Notes: generated by a model not told the origin, from the letters alone. 64,000 nucleotides of DNA from Amborella trichopoda (GCF_000471905.2 NW_006499973.1:1148586-1212585), one strand, 5' to 3'. Numbered from the stretch's first letter, positions 44,490 to 55,369 are shown. Program-made: numbers and translations.

Positions 44490-45690
44490 GCTGGACCATA
44501 GTCGCTGAGCCTATTAACGTCATGCAGCTAGGACGGGTGCTACGGTTTAAGGTCGCACAACTAGACCGTGGTTATGTAGTTTAAAGTCAAATGACTAGAA
44601 CCATGCAGTTTAAGGTCGTGGAACTAGACCTCCGCTACAGTTTAAAGTCGTATAGTTTGGACCATGGTGTTGTGCAGTTTAAGGTCATGCAGCAAGAACC
44701 ACCTTTACAATTTAAGGTCGTATAGTTTGGACCAAGGTGTTGTGCAGTTTAAGGTCATGCATCACTGACCAACGCTATAGTTTAAGGTCATATAGTTTGG
44801 ACCATGCAGTTTAGGGTCGTGTGTCTAAACCAAGGCTGTACAGTTTAGGATCGTGCAGCACGGATCGAGGCTGTGAAGTTTAGGGTCGTCTAGCATGGAC
44901 TGAGGCTATGTAGTTTAGGGTCATGTAGCACGGACTCAGCCTATGCAGTTTAAGTTCGTGCAGCAAGGATCGAGGCTGTGCAGTTTAGGGTCGTGCAGCA
45001 CGGATCGAGGCTGTGCAGTTTAGGGTCATGCATCACAGATCGAGGCTGTGCAATTTAGGGTCATGCAACACGAATCAAGGCTGTGCAGTTTAGGCTCGTG
45101 CAACACGAACCGTGGCGGTGTAGCTTAGGGTCGTGCAACACAGACCGAGGCTGTGCAGTTAATGGTCATGCAGCACGGACCGAGGTTGTCAGTTTAGGGT
45201 CGTGCAGCACAGACCAAGGCTGTGATGTTTAGGGTCATGCAGCATGGACCGAGGCTGTGCAGTTTAGGGACGTGCTGCACAGATCGAGGTTGTGCAACTT
45301 AGGGTCATGCAGAATGGACTGAGTTTGTGCAGTTTAGGGTTTAGGGTAATGTAGCACAGATCGAGGTTGTGCAGTTTAGGGTCGTGTAACGCGGGTCGAG
45401 GCTGTACAGTTTAGTGTCATGCAGCACAAACCAAGGCTGTGTAGTTTAGGGTCGTGCAGCATGGACAGAGGCTGTGCAGTTTAAGGCCGTGCAGCACGAA
45501 CTGAGGCTACGCAGTTTAGGGTCGTGCAGCGTGGACCGAGGCTGTGCAGTTTAGGGTCTTACAACACGGACCGAGGCTGTATAGTTTAGGGTCGTGTAGC
45601 ACAGACCGAGGCTGTGTAGTTTAAGGTCATGCAGCACGGACTGAAGTTTTGTAATTTAGGGTTGTGCAGCTTAGATCGAGGCTGGCTCGC
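44490..45690 (-). repeat. 35-bp tandem array, 3' region of T
   Basis: The first ~330 bp are mixed diverged units (GTTTAAGGTCGTATAGTTTG). From ~44820 come about two dozen 35-bp units reading CAGTTTAGGGTCGTGCAGCA / CGGACCGAGGCTGTG, the exact reverse complement of the Q unit. Most carry TTTAGGG; a double TTTAGGGTTTAGGG lies at 45333-45346. Confidence 0.92.
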
Positions 45691-46150
45691 CATGTAGGTG
45701 TAGCTCCATGGGCAATAGGTCTGTCGATGGCGATTCTACTCCCTGGGGATAACATCATTAAGACCATTCACAAACTATAGGCTTTGATTGATATGGTGAC
45801 TTGATGAAGGCTGGTCAACAGAGGTAGACTTCACTAGGGTTTAAAAGAGGTAAGCATACTCTTTGGAGAATTGGCTTATGATGATAAACAGACTCCCTGG
45901 GGATAAGATAGCTAGGTGTGAAATAGTCTCATCGGGAATTGAAGAGGTAAGAATGACCTTAACCCCACTAGGGATGATGGGCTGCAATATGGGTGTGACT
46001 CCTACTGGGGGATCAGGGATAGCTCCGGACTTCATTTGGGGAGTCTCAGTTTGGGTGCAACGGCTCGTGTGTAACTTCACTGGGGATGACACATCGTGGC
46101 TCGGGTTCAACTTCACTAAGGGTAGTGGTAGGCCATACATTGCTTGAAAT
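45691..46150 (-). repeat. Element T: ACTCCMTTGGGGATGA-type short repeats
   Basis: Reverse-complement counterpart of Q 3068-3445: plus-strand units such as CCCTGGGGATAACATCATTA, CCCACTAGGGATGATGGGCT and TTCACTGGGGATGACA. No coding sequence is supported. Confidence 0.6.
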
Positions 46151-46239
46151 ACGGTCGGCCGCATATGTAGCGCTAATGGTCTATTGAGAATATTCAATCG
46201 ATGTTGAGTTCTCACAACATAACTGGCACTGTGTTGTTA

Positions 46240-46440
46240 AAGACCGACCGTGATGTTATCTGAAGTCAACTGGCACTAAGTTAATCGGTGGTAGGGTTTT
46301 ATTTGGAAACTCACCCGGTGCTAAGTCAACCGGCAATAGGGTTGTATTTGGAAACTCACCCAGCGCTAAGTCAACCGGCACTAGGGTCGTCTTGAAATTT
46401 ACACCCGGCGCTAAGTCAATCGGTGTTGGGGATGAGAGTT
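46240..46440 (-). repeat. Element T: CACCCGGYGCTAAGTCAACC tandem repeats
   Basis: Three to four units of ~60 bp with GAAACTCACCCGGTGCTAAG and TCAACCGGCAMTAGGGT. This is the reverse-complement counterpart of Q 2640-3045. Confidence 0.7.
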
Positions 46441-46546
46441 ACCTCGGGCCTCGGGTTGAGGCCCGACCCAGCAAGTCGTTGCTTCGCTTCCTTTGGATGC
46501 AACGGGAATTTTGAGTTTGTGAGGGGCATTTGAGGGCAGTATAGTC

Positions 46547-47180
46547 TATATAAGGGGGTAAAATCTTGTTTTCCCTTATTTTTCACCAGGGATAAAAACT
46601 TAAGCAACAAATTCCTTTAACAGGGAGGAGAGGGTGTTCTCGGTTGCAATTTCGGCAAGCAATAAGACTTCAACAGGAGTTTTGTAGGGAAAATTCTTCG
46701 ACAAACAGCAGGATTTCGGCAAAGGGTCTTGCAGACAAAACCTTCGACGTTCAGACTTTGACTAGAATTGGCGAAGTTGCAGAGAGAGTAGCAGGGAGAG
46801 GATAATCCTTCCGAAAGTTTTCTGCGAAAGAGGAAATTTCGGGTGCGGTTTTCCTTTTTGGTAGGGATTTTTAAGGGTTTCTCGGTAATTGCGGAAGTTT
46901 TTCGGCACTGCTCGTGGTGTTGCAGAAGTTTTTGGGAACTTAGGGGAACTTTACAGGAGTTTTCCGGTGAAATTCCGGTGACACTCAGGCCAAAAACACG
47001 GGCGGGAAAGTTCTTCAGTGGGTTTTCAACAATTAGGAAAAGTTTCGACGGGAGACAAACGGTCGCAGGAGGTGGGCAGTATGTTATAGGAGGTGAAACG
47101 TCGTGGGGAAGGCATACGGATGTGACGGTTTGGCGTTTGTTCTTGGAAATCATGTTATTATCAATCGCTGGTGTGTGAGG
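46547..47180 (+). promoter_or_regulatory. Antisense TATA and leader ahead of the PMD ORF
   Basis: TATATAAG at 46547-46554 is followed by GGGGTAAAATC, a cap-like TTCACC region and ~600 bp of leader-like sequence on the plus strand, opposite to element T. The block is the counterpart of Q 2040-2475 and X 20501-21240. The PMD frame begins ~1.05 kb downstream. A promoter is inferred from the TATA and position only. Confidence 0.45.
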
Positions 47181-47605
47181 CAGCACCGAAAGACGTGGAG
47201 AGGTTATCAATCGGTGTAGCTAAGTTCGAGGTGTCACGAGCATGATTCATGGCTCGTGCGAGAGATTCGATCTCAGTCAGCACTGGCCTTGAACAAGCTC
47301 AACCTTCACTAGGGTGTTGGCAACCTCAACCAGCGCTCAATGCTGAAAGACTCAACCGGCGCTAGTTTTTGGCGCTCAGCCTGTGCTGAGTGCTGAAAGA
47401 CTTAACCGGCACTACTTGTTGGTGCTCAACTAGCGTTGAGTGCTGAAAGACTTAACCGGCGCTCAACTAGCGTTGAGTACTTGAGAAGCTCGATTGGTGC
47501 TGAGTGTTTGTCAAACTCACACGACGATAAGTGTTTGACAGGCTCAACCGTCTCTGTTTCAGTTCCTTAACAGCTTTTGGGAGTGAACTAGTTAGTCTAT
47601 TTGCA
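47181..47605 (+). repeat. CTCAACCGGCGCT repeats upstream of the PMD ORF
   Basis: About seven irregular ~45-bp units: CTCAACCGGCGCTA, GTGCTGAAAGACTTAACCGG, TTGAGTACTTGAGAAGCTCG (47290-47560). The counterpart of Q 1701-2040. It would form part of the antisense leader or an intron. Confidence 0.6.
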
Positions 47606-48655
47606 ATGGATGGTTCTTCTTACCAAATACCTGATGTGATGATGCTCTCAAGGGAAGGAGAGATCGGCACCCGTGATTTTACGGGTGAAGTTTTATCTAG
47701 GGGTGAACCCATTTAGCTGACCCAGCTAGTGTGCAAACCAGAATGGCCCCCCATAGTGTTACATTCAATACTGACCTTGTATGCTTTGAAGTGCGGGAGG
47801 GCAATGATGGCAACATCTGTATTGAAGAAAGGATGGCACTTCTTCATTGTATGCATCAAAAAATAGCTTCCGGGGAGAACTTGCCCACCTCGGGGAAGCA
47901 AATGGTCCAGGTGAAGGGATTACTTAGGTGGTCAGGAGAAGTCCCCTGGATTCAGGGAGAGCACCAATATCTGAAGGGATACACTTCCTGGAGTGCCAAG
48001 GTATTGGCTTCATATGGAAGCACTCTTGAGCGTGCTTCGCTATTAGCAGCGATCCAGTGTTCAGGCAGCTACTACTACTGTTGCTCCAATACCGTAAAGG
48101 TAATGCTAGAGACGTGGAGCCATGTATGTAATACTTGGCTTCTTGGTCATGGTGAAGCGAGAATCTCTTTACTAGACCTTCACTTCATTGGAGGTCTCCC
48201 GATGATCGGGGCTATGTACGACAAGTTTATGCCCCTAAACGCAATCATCTTTGGTGGTGCGAACTTGAGGGGTGAAGAGCTGTCGTCTAGTCTTCCAAAG
48301 ATCTTTGAGGCTTATCAGTCGATTGTTGGCCGATCTACCAATGGAAGGGCCACCTTTACAGAATGCGTGAAATTCTTTTGCGGGGATTACCCTGAGGGTG
48401 GTCAGGGTCCTGCAAAGGGGAAAGGGAAGGCAGTTGCGAAAGAGACACCTCCCATATATCAAATCGAGACCGACGATGACCATGTCTTCTTGGCTGCCTA
48501 CCTAGCCTTATTCTTGTGCAAATTCGTGTTCCTTGACTGGGGGGACGACATTAGGCCAGGGGTACTATATGTGGCATGCAACATAGATAGAGGGCGTGAG
48601 TATGCCCTTGCTAAGCCAATCTTGTTCAATATATACCATGGCATGAGGGCATTGA
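47606..48655 (+). CDS. Plant mobile domain (PMD) protein, antisense ORF of element T
   Basis: The main frame is open from 47707 to 48655 and beyond; the first ATG in it is 47743 (MAPHSVTFNT), and an in-frame GTG lies at 47731. A shorter frame from ATG 47606 (MDGSSYQIPDVMMLSREGEI) ends at 47716 and would join with one frame change near 47700, so the original start may be there. Diagnostic PMD blocks: YTSWSAKVLASYGSTLERAS, MLETWSHVCNTWLLGHGEAR, ARISLLDLHFIGGLPMIGAM then YDKFMPLN, and HVFLAAYLALFLCKFVFLDW then GDDIRPGVLYVAC. This is the aminotransferase-like/PMD family found in plant genes (MAIN, MAIL) and in transposons, with unsettled molecular role. A Lys/Gly-rich hinge lies at ~48412-48445. 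It is antisense to element T. The natural C-terminus is lost: after ~48655 the frame runs into antisense LTR and stops at 48781-48783. Confidence 0.85.
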
Positions 48656-49097
48656 AATTCATTGTTTGTGACTGTCCCTTCAATTGTGTGGAGTTACAGG
48701 GTGGCCGCACGGGAATAATGTGCGGCTACTCCTGTTTTCATCTTTTTTCTATAACTTCTTCCTGGAGTGTCCATTCGAGCTAAAATTTGACCCTTGGGGG
48801 ATTTCAATTGTACCAGATCTAATGGTGGTGGTCTCACAGCAATTTGAGTAACAAAAAATGTAGCTCTAGTTATAGAGTCCTTGTCAGTGTGCTAAAAGCC
48901 AATTCTGCCAGAACTGTTCCTCAATTTGCACTGCCTTAGACATATCACAATGCACCAAAAATTGGTAGGAGAATTTTGAGAGGCCTCATGAAGATCTTGA
49001 CATGTTCTGGGGCTATTATGAGACTGTTAGAACCTCCCCTGTTTGATAGGCCTTTATTGAGCAGGGGCCCCATATTGATGAAAAATATCTTCTAACA
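48656..49097 (-). repeat. 5' LTR fragment of T (first ~440 bp)
   Basis: On the minus strand it starts TGTTAGAAGATATTTTTCAT at 49097 and runs to ~48656, matching the start of the Z LTR (GTGTGGAGTTRCAGGGTRGC and CGCACGGGAATA near 31432-31466). The rest of this LTR and the gag-pol of T are missing; the breakpoint is inside the PMD frame. Confidence 0.85.
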
Positions 49098-49894
49098 AAG
49101 AGGTTTAAGCCAACTTTAAACCCGGGGTTTCCAAAGAGTGCCTCTCACAAATAAGAAATGACCATGAGGTCCAGAATTTCAAACGACGATGGGCCGGATA
49201 GGGTCGGGCTTGATCTGAGATCGAAGCCAAACTGAGACACATTGCCGCGCGCTTCTCACTGTCGTCCGTGTTTTACACCACTGTGCACTTCTTACTACTG
49301 TGCGCATTTAGATGTCCCACACTTTTTACCACCGCGTGCTTCTCACTACCGTGCGCATTTTGATGCCACGTACTTTTCATCGTCGTGTCCATCTCACTGC
49401 CATCCACACTTTGATGCCTTAAACTCTTCACCGCTGCATGTTTTTCACTGTCGTGCGTGTTTTGATGCCATGCAATGTTCAACATCAAGCACAGCTTTCT
49501 GCCGACTGCGCTTCTTACTGCTAAGCATGCCACTTTTGTGCTGCCGTGCACAACCTTTTACCGCTACACGCATGCTTTTTGCATGCACTTCCAAGCACGC
49601 CTTCCATAATTGGTCCGTCCGTGTGCGCACCAGCAGGTTTGGCCCTCATTACCTTTCCGTCACCAGCAAAGGATCACCCTTGGTTCTTAATTCCTAAGTG
49701 ATTCCATTTCCACCTACCATCCCTCATTGGGCCACCATCACCATCTGAACCCACTGCTCATTAATGGTCTCGACCATTTCATCCCCAGTGATTCAGACCA
49801 CCATCCACAGGCCCATTCCCCATGGAGCCTCGTCCACTTTACATCTCCTAGTAAGTCCAACCCTCACTGAAGACCCACATACATGGTGACTCAT
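49098..49894 (+). other. Element Y: 3' region resumes
   Basis: It starts AAGAGGTTTAAGCC, compatible with the post-protease VGKRPF block of X (GGTAAGAGACCATTCC, 19928-19943). It then passes into sequence like X 21250-21640 (ATTTCAAACGACGATGGGCC) and ~30-bp repeats with CACTGCCGTGCGCRTTTTGA (49250-49570). Pol of Y is absent. No genes. Confidence 0.6.
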
Positions 49895-50470
49895 ACACGG
49901 TCCACCTATATGACCTTAAACTATAGTGCACGTCCTGGTCGCATGATGCTAAACTATTTTATGCAACGGTCCAGCTATATAACCCTAAACTATAGTGCAC
50001 ATCCTGGCCACATGACACTAAACTGCTTTGCACAACGGTCTAGTTGTATGACCCTAAACTATAGTGCATGTCCTGGCTGCATGACATTAAACTACTTAAC
50101 ATAACGGTCGAGTTGCATGACCTTAAACTGCATCACACGTCCTTACTGCATGACGTTAAACTGCTTCACACAATGGTCCACTTGCATGACCCTAAATTGT
50201 AGCACATGTCTTGGTCGCATGACGATGAACTGCTTGGCACAGTGGTCCAACTGTATGACCCTAAAACTATAGTACATGTCCTGGCCGCATGACGATAAAC
50301 TGCTTTTCACTGTGGTCCAGCTGTATGACCCTAAACTATGGTGTACATCTTGGCCGCATGACGTTAAATTGCTTTACACAATGGTCCAGTTACATGACCT
50401 TAAACTATAGCACACGTCCTGACCGCATGACGTTAAACTGCTTTGCCAAAGTCCCAGAGGCATGACCTTA
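49895..50470 (+). repeat. Tandem repeat array, 3' region of Y
   Basis: Alternating units of ~33 and ~30 bp: GGTCCAGCTATATGACCCTA / AACTATAGTGCACGTCCTGG / CCGCATGACGTTAAACTGCT. About nine double units, in the same sense as X. Confidence 0.9.
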
Positions 50471-51598
50471 AACACGCCCCCACAAAAAACAAGGGCATGG
50501 TGTAAACCTGAAAAGGGAATGCCATGAGTACAAATGACGGATGGACATGGTCATAAAACCATGAGTAAGAGCGCTCCGTAAAAATTAAAACCGGGCACGG
50601 TACTGTGAGTAAAAAGGGAAAGAAGGCAGACATGGCCATTAGATCATGGGAAAAAAAGCCTAAAAATAACGAGGTTGGTGAAAACTGTCTTTTCGGTACC
50701 ACTTCCCCCAGTCCAAGTGAAAACCCACAAACGGTGCGTGGACCAATAAAAGCAGGTGATGCAACATTCATCTTCACAGGTAGCTTCAGCCAACATTTCA
50801 AGAAAAATACTCGATAGCAGAATACCCTGTTATCAATACCTAAAAACAAGATCACTCACAAGGCAAGAAACTGTCAACTCAGGTCAAGCAAACCTGGTGA
50901 TGCTGCAAACAACGCCATTCATATGTCCAACAGGGTGTAGACATTAAATTCATCCCTCAACATCCACGATAGGCAAGAAACTGTCAAACTAGGTCAATAC
51001 CTGCCTACAGCAACTGCGGTAGAGCCTGTTCAAGGCCGCCTCAACAAAACCCCTCCCTGACCGGACCAAACATTTGGGTAGGCCAACAAAAATCCCCTGA
51101 CTGAACTGGACAGGACGAGACCTCAAAGGTACGGTAGCAATAAACAATGCCACCAAGATGTTCAATAGGATGTACACTTTAAAATCATTCCTCACAGGCA
51201 AGAAACTATCATACCAAGCACCATACAAACCTGGTGTGGCTGACAACAATGCCGCAAAGATGCCCAATAAGGTGTAGACTTTAAAATCATCCCTCTCTAG
51301 CAAGAAATTGTCATACCAGGCATCCTAAAAACCTGGTGTGGCTGCCAACAATGTCGCCAAGATGTCTAACAGGGTGTAGACTTTAAAATCATACCTCAAA
51401 ATCTCTTCCCCCTCCCACAAACGCCTCTATGTCTGAGCACCTTGGTCACCCCATTGGGAAGCAACTTCACACAACTACCCCTTCGGCGAATGTGTTAATC
51501 CGATGACCAAGAAGTTTCGTTTTTTTAAGGCTGAAGACCAGTTTTATTCTGAATGTTACCCTTCTCGCTTCTCTCGAATGATAATATTCAGCGGGCCA
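50471..51598 (+). other. Element Y: 3' tail to polypurine tract
   Basis: Sense counterpart of X 22450-23518. At 50880-51400 it holds ~130-bp repeats with AGGCAAGAAACTGTCA and CCTGGTGTGGCTGCMAACAA (about four units). It ends ATTCAGCGGGCCA just before the LTR (polypurine position 51589-51598). Confidence 0.75.
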
Positions 51599-52610
51599 AG
51601 TTGTTTAATGGTATTTTTTAAACACTTGTATCCCCATTTCTAATAAAGAAAAAAGACATTTGCGACCTAGGTATGCAGGTACCAAAGTGCCGGTGGACTA
51701 TGGAAGCTGAAGGATAATAAGCCTTGATATAGAAGTGAAATTTCCAGTAGTCTTAGAATGGCCCAAGAAGGATCAAGAATGTTGATAAAGGTCCCCTAAG
51801 AATGCCTGCTAAGTTTATTCGCAATCTGACGAGTTTAAGACAGTGTAGATGCATAAATAGGTTTGGGAAAACCAATTTCTATCACTTGAAATAGACCTTA
51901 TAACTACAGCCCTATTGTCAGAGAATCAAATTACTATGGGATCACCACCATTGGATCCAAAACATCGGAAAACCCCTAAGAACCAAGTTTCGACTTGATT
52001 AGACGTTTTTGAACCAAGTTATGACCAAAGTCCCTGAAATGGGTAGGTCACACGCTATTACCGTGCACCCTCGGTACACCAGTTTCCATTAATAGAAACT
52101 GCGTTCATGGGTTTCGGGATAAATAGTGAAAGACCGTCTCTCTCATCCCAATTCGGATCAAGCTCAAAATTTACGAGCATGTTCGTCTCGTCGACCCGAG
52201 CATTTTGATATGTGGCACGACCATGTCGTGGCCCAAGCAAGGAGAAAAACACGAGCGAAGATTGCAATTCAAGGCAGGGTTGCAGGTTTTCCAGCAAGAG
52301 CACACCTCGATTGAGCGGCCACATCATGATGCTCGCACATCGAATCGATCCGAAATTAGACCCATTACGAGCTCAAGGTTTGAGGCTTCATCAGAGCCAA
52401 ACCTCGCACGTGATGGGTGGTCAAATTTGACGTGCGACGAGTAAGAAGTTGCTGCAGCCACTAGAAACTAAATTTCGGCCAAAAGATCAAAAATGGAAAA
52501 AGGTCATTCGGGCACTAAATCAAGCCACGTTTGTCGCCAAATGCTCACGACAACTTGTTCGTCGATATTCAGTGAATAAATCATCAAAGAACATCAAGAA
52601 ATCCAGATAG
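51599..52610 (+). repeat. Element Y: 3' LTR, first ~1 kb
   Basis: It begins AGTTGTTTAATGGTATTTTT (TG mutated to AG) and follows the X LTR to the CAGTGAATAAATCATCAAAG block (cf. CAGTGAAGAAATCACAGAAA at ~12774). It is then replaced by the V LTR near 52610. It is the partner of the 9267-9795 remnant; together they still do not make a full LTR. Confidence 0.8.
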
Positions 52611-53569
52611 TCTTTTGTTTACCCTAAAAAATTAAAGAGATCTTGAAATGTAGATCACTCAGACCTGATTTGTGGCGGAGCCAGCATGATCTAAGATTTC
52701 AAAACACGATTTTCAATCCAAACAAATCAAAGCTAGATCAAAATAAAATAAATCCAATGAAAAAAAAGAGGAAATGAAGGTGAAGAGAATACCAGACCGG
52801 CCTAGACTTCCAGAGCCTTCGAGGGCTCGCCCGTATTACAACCTGTTCCTTTTGCCCTTCTGGTCCAGAAGTCGATCAGCAAGTCTCTGGTGGTAGTTGT
52901 GCCCTGAAAAATGGTTTAGAACTAGGGTTCTTAAGCTTAGGTTAGATAGAGTTTTCTCTCTGAGTTTTTCTCTAGGAACTTTATCTTTCTCTGGTTCTCT
53001 CTCTCTCTCTCCTAGGGTTTCTATCTCTAGCGTTTTTTCTTTTTCTCACGTCCCCCACCTCAGCTTCTTCATCCGTCCCCCCTAAATGTTCCCCGAAAGA
53101 TGCTAAAAGGGGGGAAATTTGTTGGGGAGAATATCTTTCGATAACCAACCAACAAACTCAGTAAAAAACTTGTTTTAGAGTTCTCGGATCTGGGCGGCAT
53201 GGGGCATGTCGCCTGGGAGGCACGGGTCGTGTCGCCTGGGTGGCACACCCCATGTCACCCAAACCAAAACTTGTCGAAATTGAATTTTTTTTTCGTTTCA
53301 GGTGTGTTCCTCGGCCTCTTGTGAAGCTCTCAAAGAAAATTGGGGTCAAAACGAATTTTGTTTTCCTATTTTTAATGATTTTTTTGATAAAAGGGAGCAT
53401 TTACATAAATCTGGGTCAAAACAAGGTTTACAGGGTTCTGAGCAGGAAAACTGGTTCCGAATCACAAGGTAGGCTATATGAACTATGGATTTCGGTTTAC
53501 TAGAATATATGTGGTCCTAAGGGTTCAAAAAACCACAGAATTTGCCAGATTTAAAATGGGGTGTCTACA
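52611..53569 (-). repeat. Element V: 3' LTR (~0.96 kb)
   Basis: On the minus strand it starts TGTAGACACCCCATTTTAAA at 53569 and matches the W LTR over its length. The left end is not certain (first clear W match is GATTTGTGGCGGAGCCAGCA at 52669). GC modules GGGCGGCATGGGGCATGTCG and GGCACGGGTCGTGTCGCC at 53191-53236. Confidence 0.75.
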
Positions 53570-53585
53570 GTTGCCCCTCTTTGGC
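53570..53585 (-). other. Polypurine tract of V
   Basis: On the minus strand GCCAAAGAGGGGCAAC directly precedes TGTAGACACC. This is the usual Tat arrangement and fixes both the orientation of V and the LTR edge. Confidence 0.8.
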
Positions 53586-53800
53586 ACTCCCTGTCATTCA
53601 AGGGACAGGTGAGTGGCAAAGAAGTAGACACTCTGGTGTTCCGTGTCCTTCGAGGGGAAAACAAATGCGCACTCCCTATCCTTCAAGGGGAAAGCAAACG
53701 CGCAGTCCCTGTCCTTCGAGGGACAGGTGAGTAGCAACAGCAGACTCTCTGACACTCTCTATCCTTCAAGGGACAGGAGAATGTCAAAGATGAATTTCAT
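53586..53800 (-). repeat. Element V: ~40-bp repeats with CTGTCCTTCGAGGGACAG
   Basis: About five units with CACTCCCTGTCCTTCGAGGG then ACAGGTGAGTRGCAAMAG. The core CCTGTCCTTCGAGGGACAGG is close to palindromic. Confidence 0.8.
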
Positions 53801-54340
53801 CCCGACATCACGTAGGCAGATGGCACACCAACTATCCCTCCAAGCCATTGCACTCCCATGCTCACCCACCTAGAGCATTTTCTTCCTAGGGTTTTGGCGT
53901 GAGGTGTCGGTGAGCAACACAAGCTTGAAACTCGAAGTGGATTTTACAGCCATGCCACTTGACCTCAAGGGTTTTCTCAGTTTGAAATTTTTTAACCCTG
54001 GCAATTTCTTTGATTTCCTAGGGGTTTCCTATGGCTGTCTACAGGAGAAGGCTTTCTATAGGATGAGATTTGTCTAAGCAATTCCAAATAGAGAGGCAAG
54101 GCAGCAACGCGGTGTTCATCATATACGGGTGTCCAAGCTCCTTCATTTTTACAAGTCCTTTTATAAATTTTTGAATGTATGAACGGATATGAAACAAAAC
54201 CCGGAGCAGGGACAGACTACAATTTTAACAAAGAAATTAAAGTTTTTGAAAACACAAGACATATAGTGAAAAACTTATTAAAAAGAGAAAGATATTTCGA
54301 AAAATAAATTTTGGTTAGCAGTTTTAACTCATGCAACCAT
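53801..54340 (-). other. Element V: 3' region without clear features
   Basis: Non-repetitive sequence between two repeat blocks; AT-rich from ~54180. No ORF of note and no similarity to the other elements that I can see. Confidence 0.4.
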
Positions 54341-54880
54341 AGAGCCCTTAAGCAGTTTAACGTCATACATCGATGGACGGTACACCAGACCCTTTTACGT
54401 CATACAAAAATCGAAGTTTGAACAAGGTGGTTGTGCCTTGAACACATTAAACAACGTGGTTGTTCCCTGAACACATCCGACATTTTGCTACATACGCGGC
54501 TAGACGTTACCTATCCTATCTCGGCTCTTTTATGTCGTACGAGTTTGACGTTGTACTGGATATACCAGACCTTTAACGTCATACGGGGCTAGATGTTTGA
54601 CCAGGTTGGTTGTGCCCTAAACATATTGAACAGAGTGGTTGTTGCCTGAACACATTGAATAGGATGGTTGTGCCCAAAACACATCCGACATTTTACGTCA
54701 TATGGGGCTAGACGTTACATGTCTCGATTCTTTAACGTTGCACGAGTTTGACATTTTTTTTGTCTCAGCTATTTAACGTCACACGAGTTTGATATTTTTC
54801 CTGTCTCGGCTATTTAACGTCGCACAAGTTTAACGATTTTCCATTGAAATAGGGTGGTTGTGCCCTAGATCGGACTTTGG
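54341..54880 (-). repeat. Element V: GGTGGTTGTGCCCTGAACAC and ACGTCATACGGGGCTAGACG repeats
   Basis: Interspersed units: GGTGGTTGTGCC(C)TGAACACATT (54430, 54458, 54573, 54665) and TTTAACGTCATACGGGGCTA, GGCTATTTAACGTCRCACRA (54365-54840). Unit order is irregular. Confidence 0.75.
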
Positions 54881-55235
54881 TTGGCAGTTTAGGCTCACAC
54901 CACCGAGGAGTGTTCTCTCTTTTTAATTTTTTTTTTTTTTTTGAAATTTTGGAAACTTGGTTGGTAGTTTAGCCTCATGCCACCGCGGATTGTTTTTATT
55001 TTTTTTAATTTTTTGAAATTTTTTGGAAAATTGATTGGCAGTTTAGGCTCATGCCACTGAGGAGCGTTTTTATTTTCATGAATTTTGTTGTTTGAATTTT
55101 CTGGAAAATTGGTTGGCAGTTTAGGCTCATGGCACCCAGGAGCGTTGTCATTATTATTTTCATTTATGTTATTTTATTTTTGAAATTGGTATAATTGAAA
55201 ATTGGTTGGCAGTTTAGGCTCATGTCACAATGGAG
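54881..55235 (-). repeat. Element V: ~80-bp TTGGCAGTTTAGGCTCATGC repeats
   Basis: Five units with GGTTGGCAGTTTAGGCTCATGCCACCGAGGAGCG split by T-rich spacers (starts near 54880, 54960, 55030, 55117, 55203). The spacers vary in poly-T length. Confidence 0.85.
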
Positions 55236-55369
55236 CATCTGACAGGATGTCCGAAACCAACGTGCTTCAAAATCAATTGAAAACATATTATTTCAAAAAG
55301 TCATTTTATAAACAAGATGATTTTTTATTATTAAAATGTCCTGGGATCAGATTGGGACAAAATTTGCAA

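Noticed and set aside
44490..45690. CRISPR-like array because of regular repeats
   Set aside because: Units are contiguous without unique spacers, and the DNA is clearly plant retroelement.
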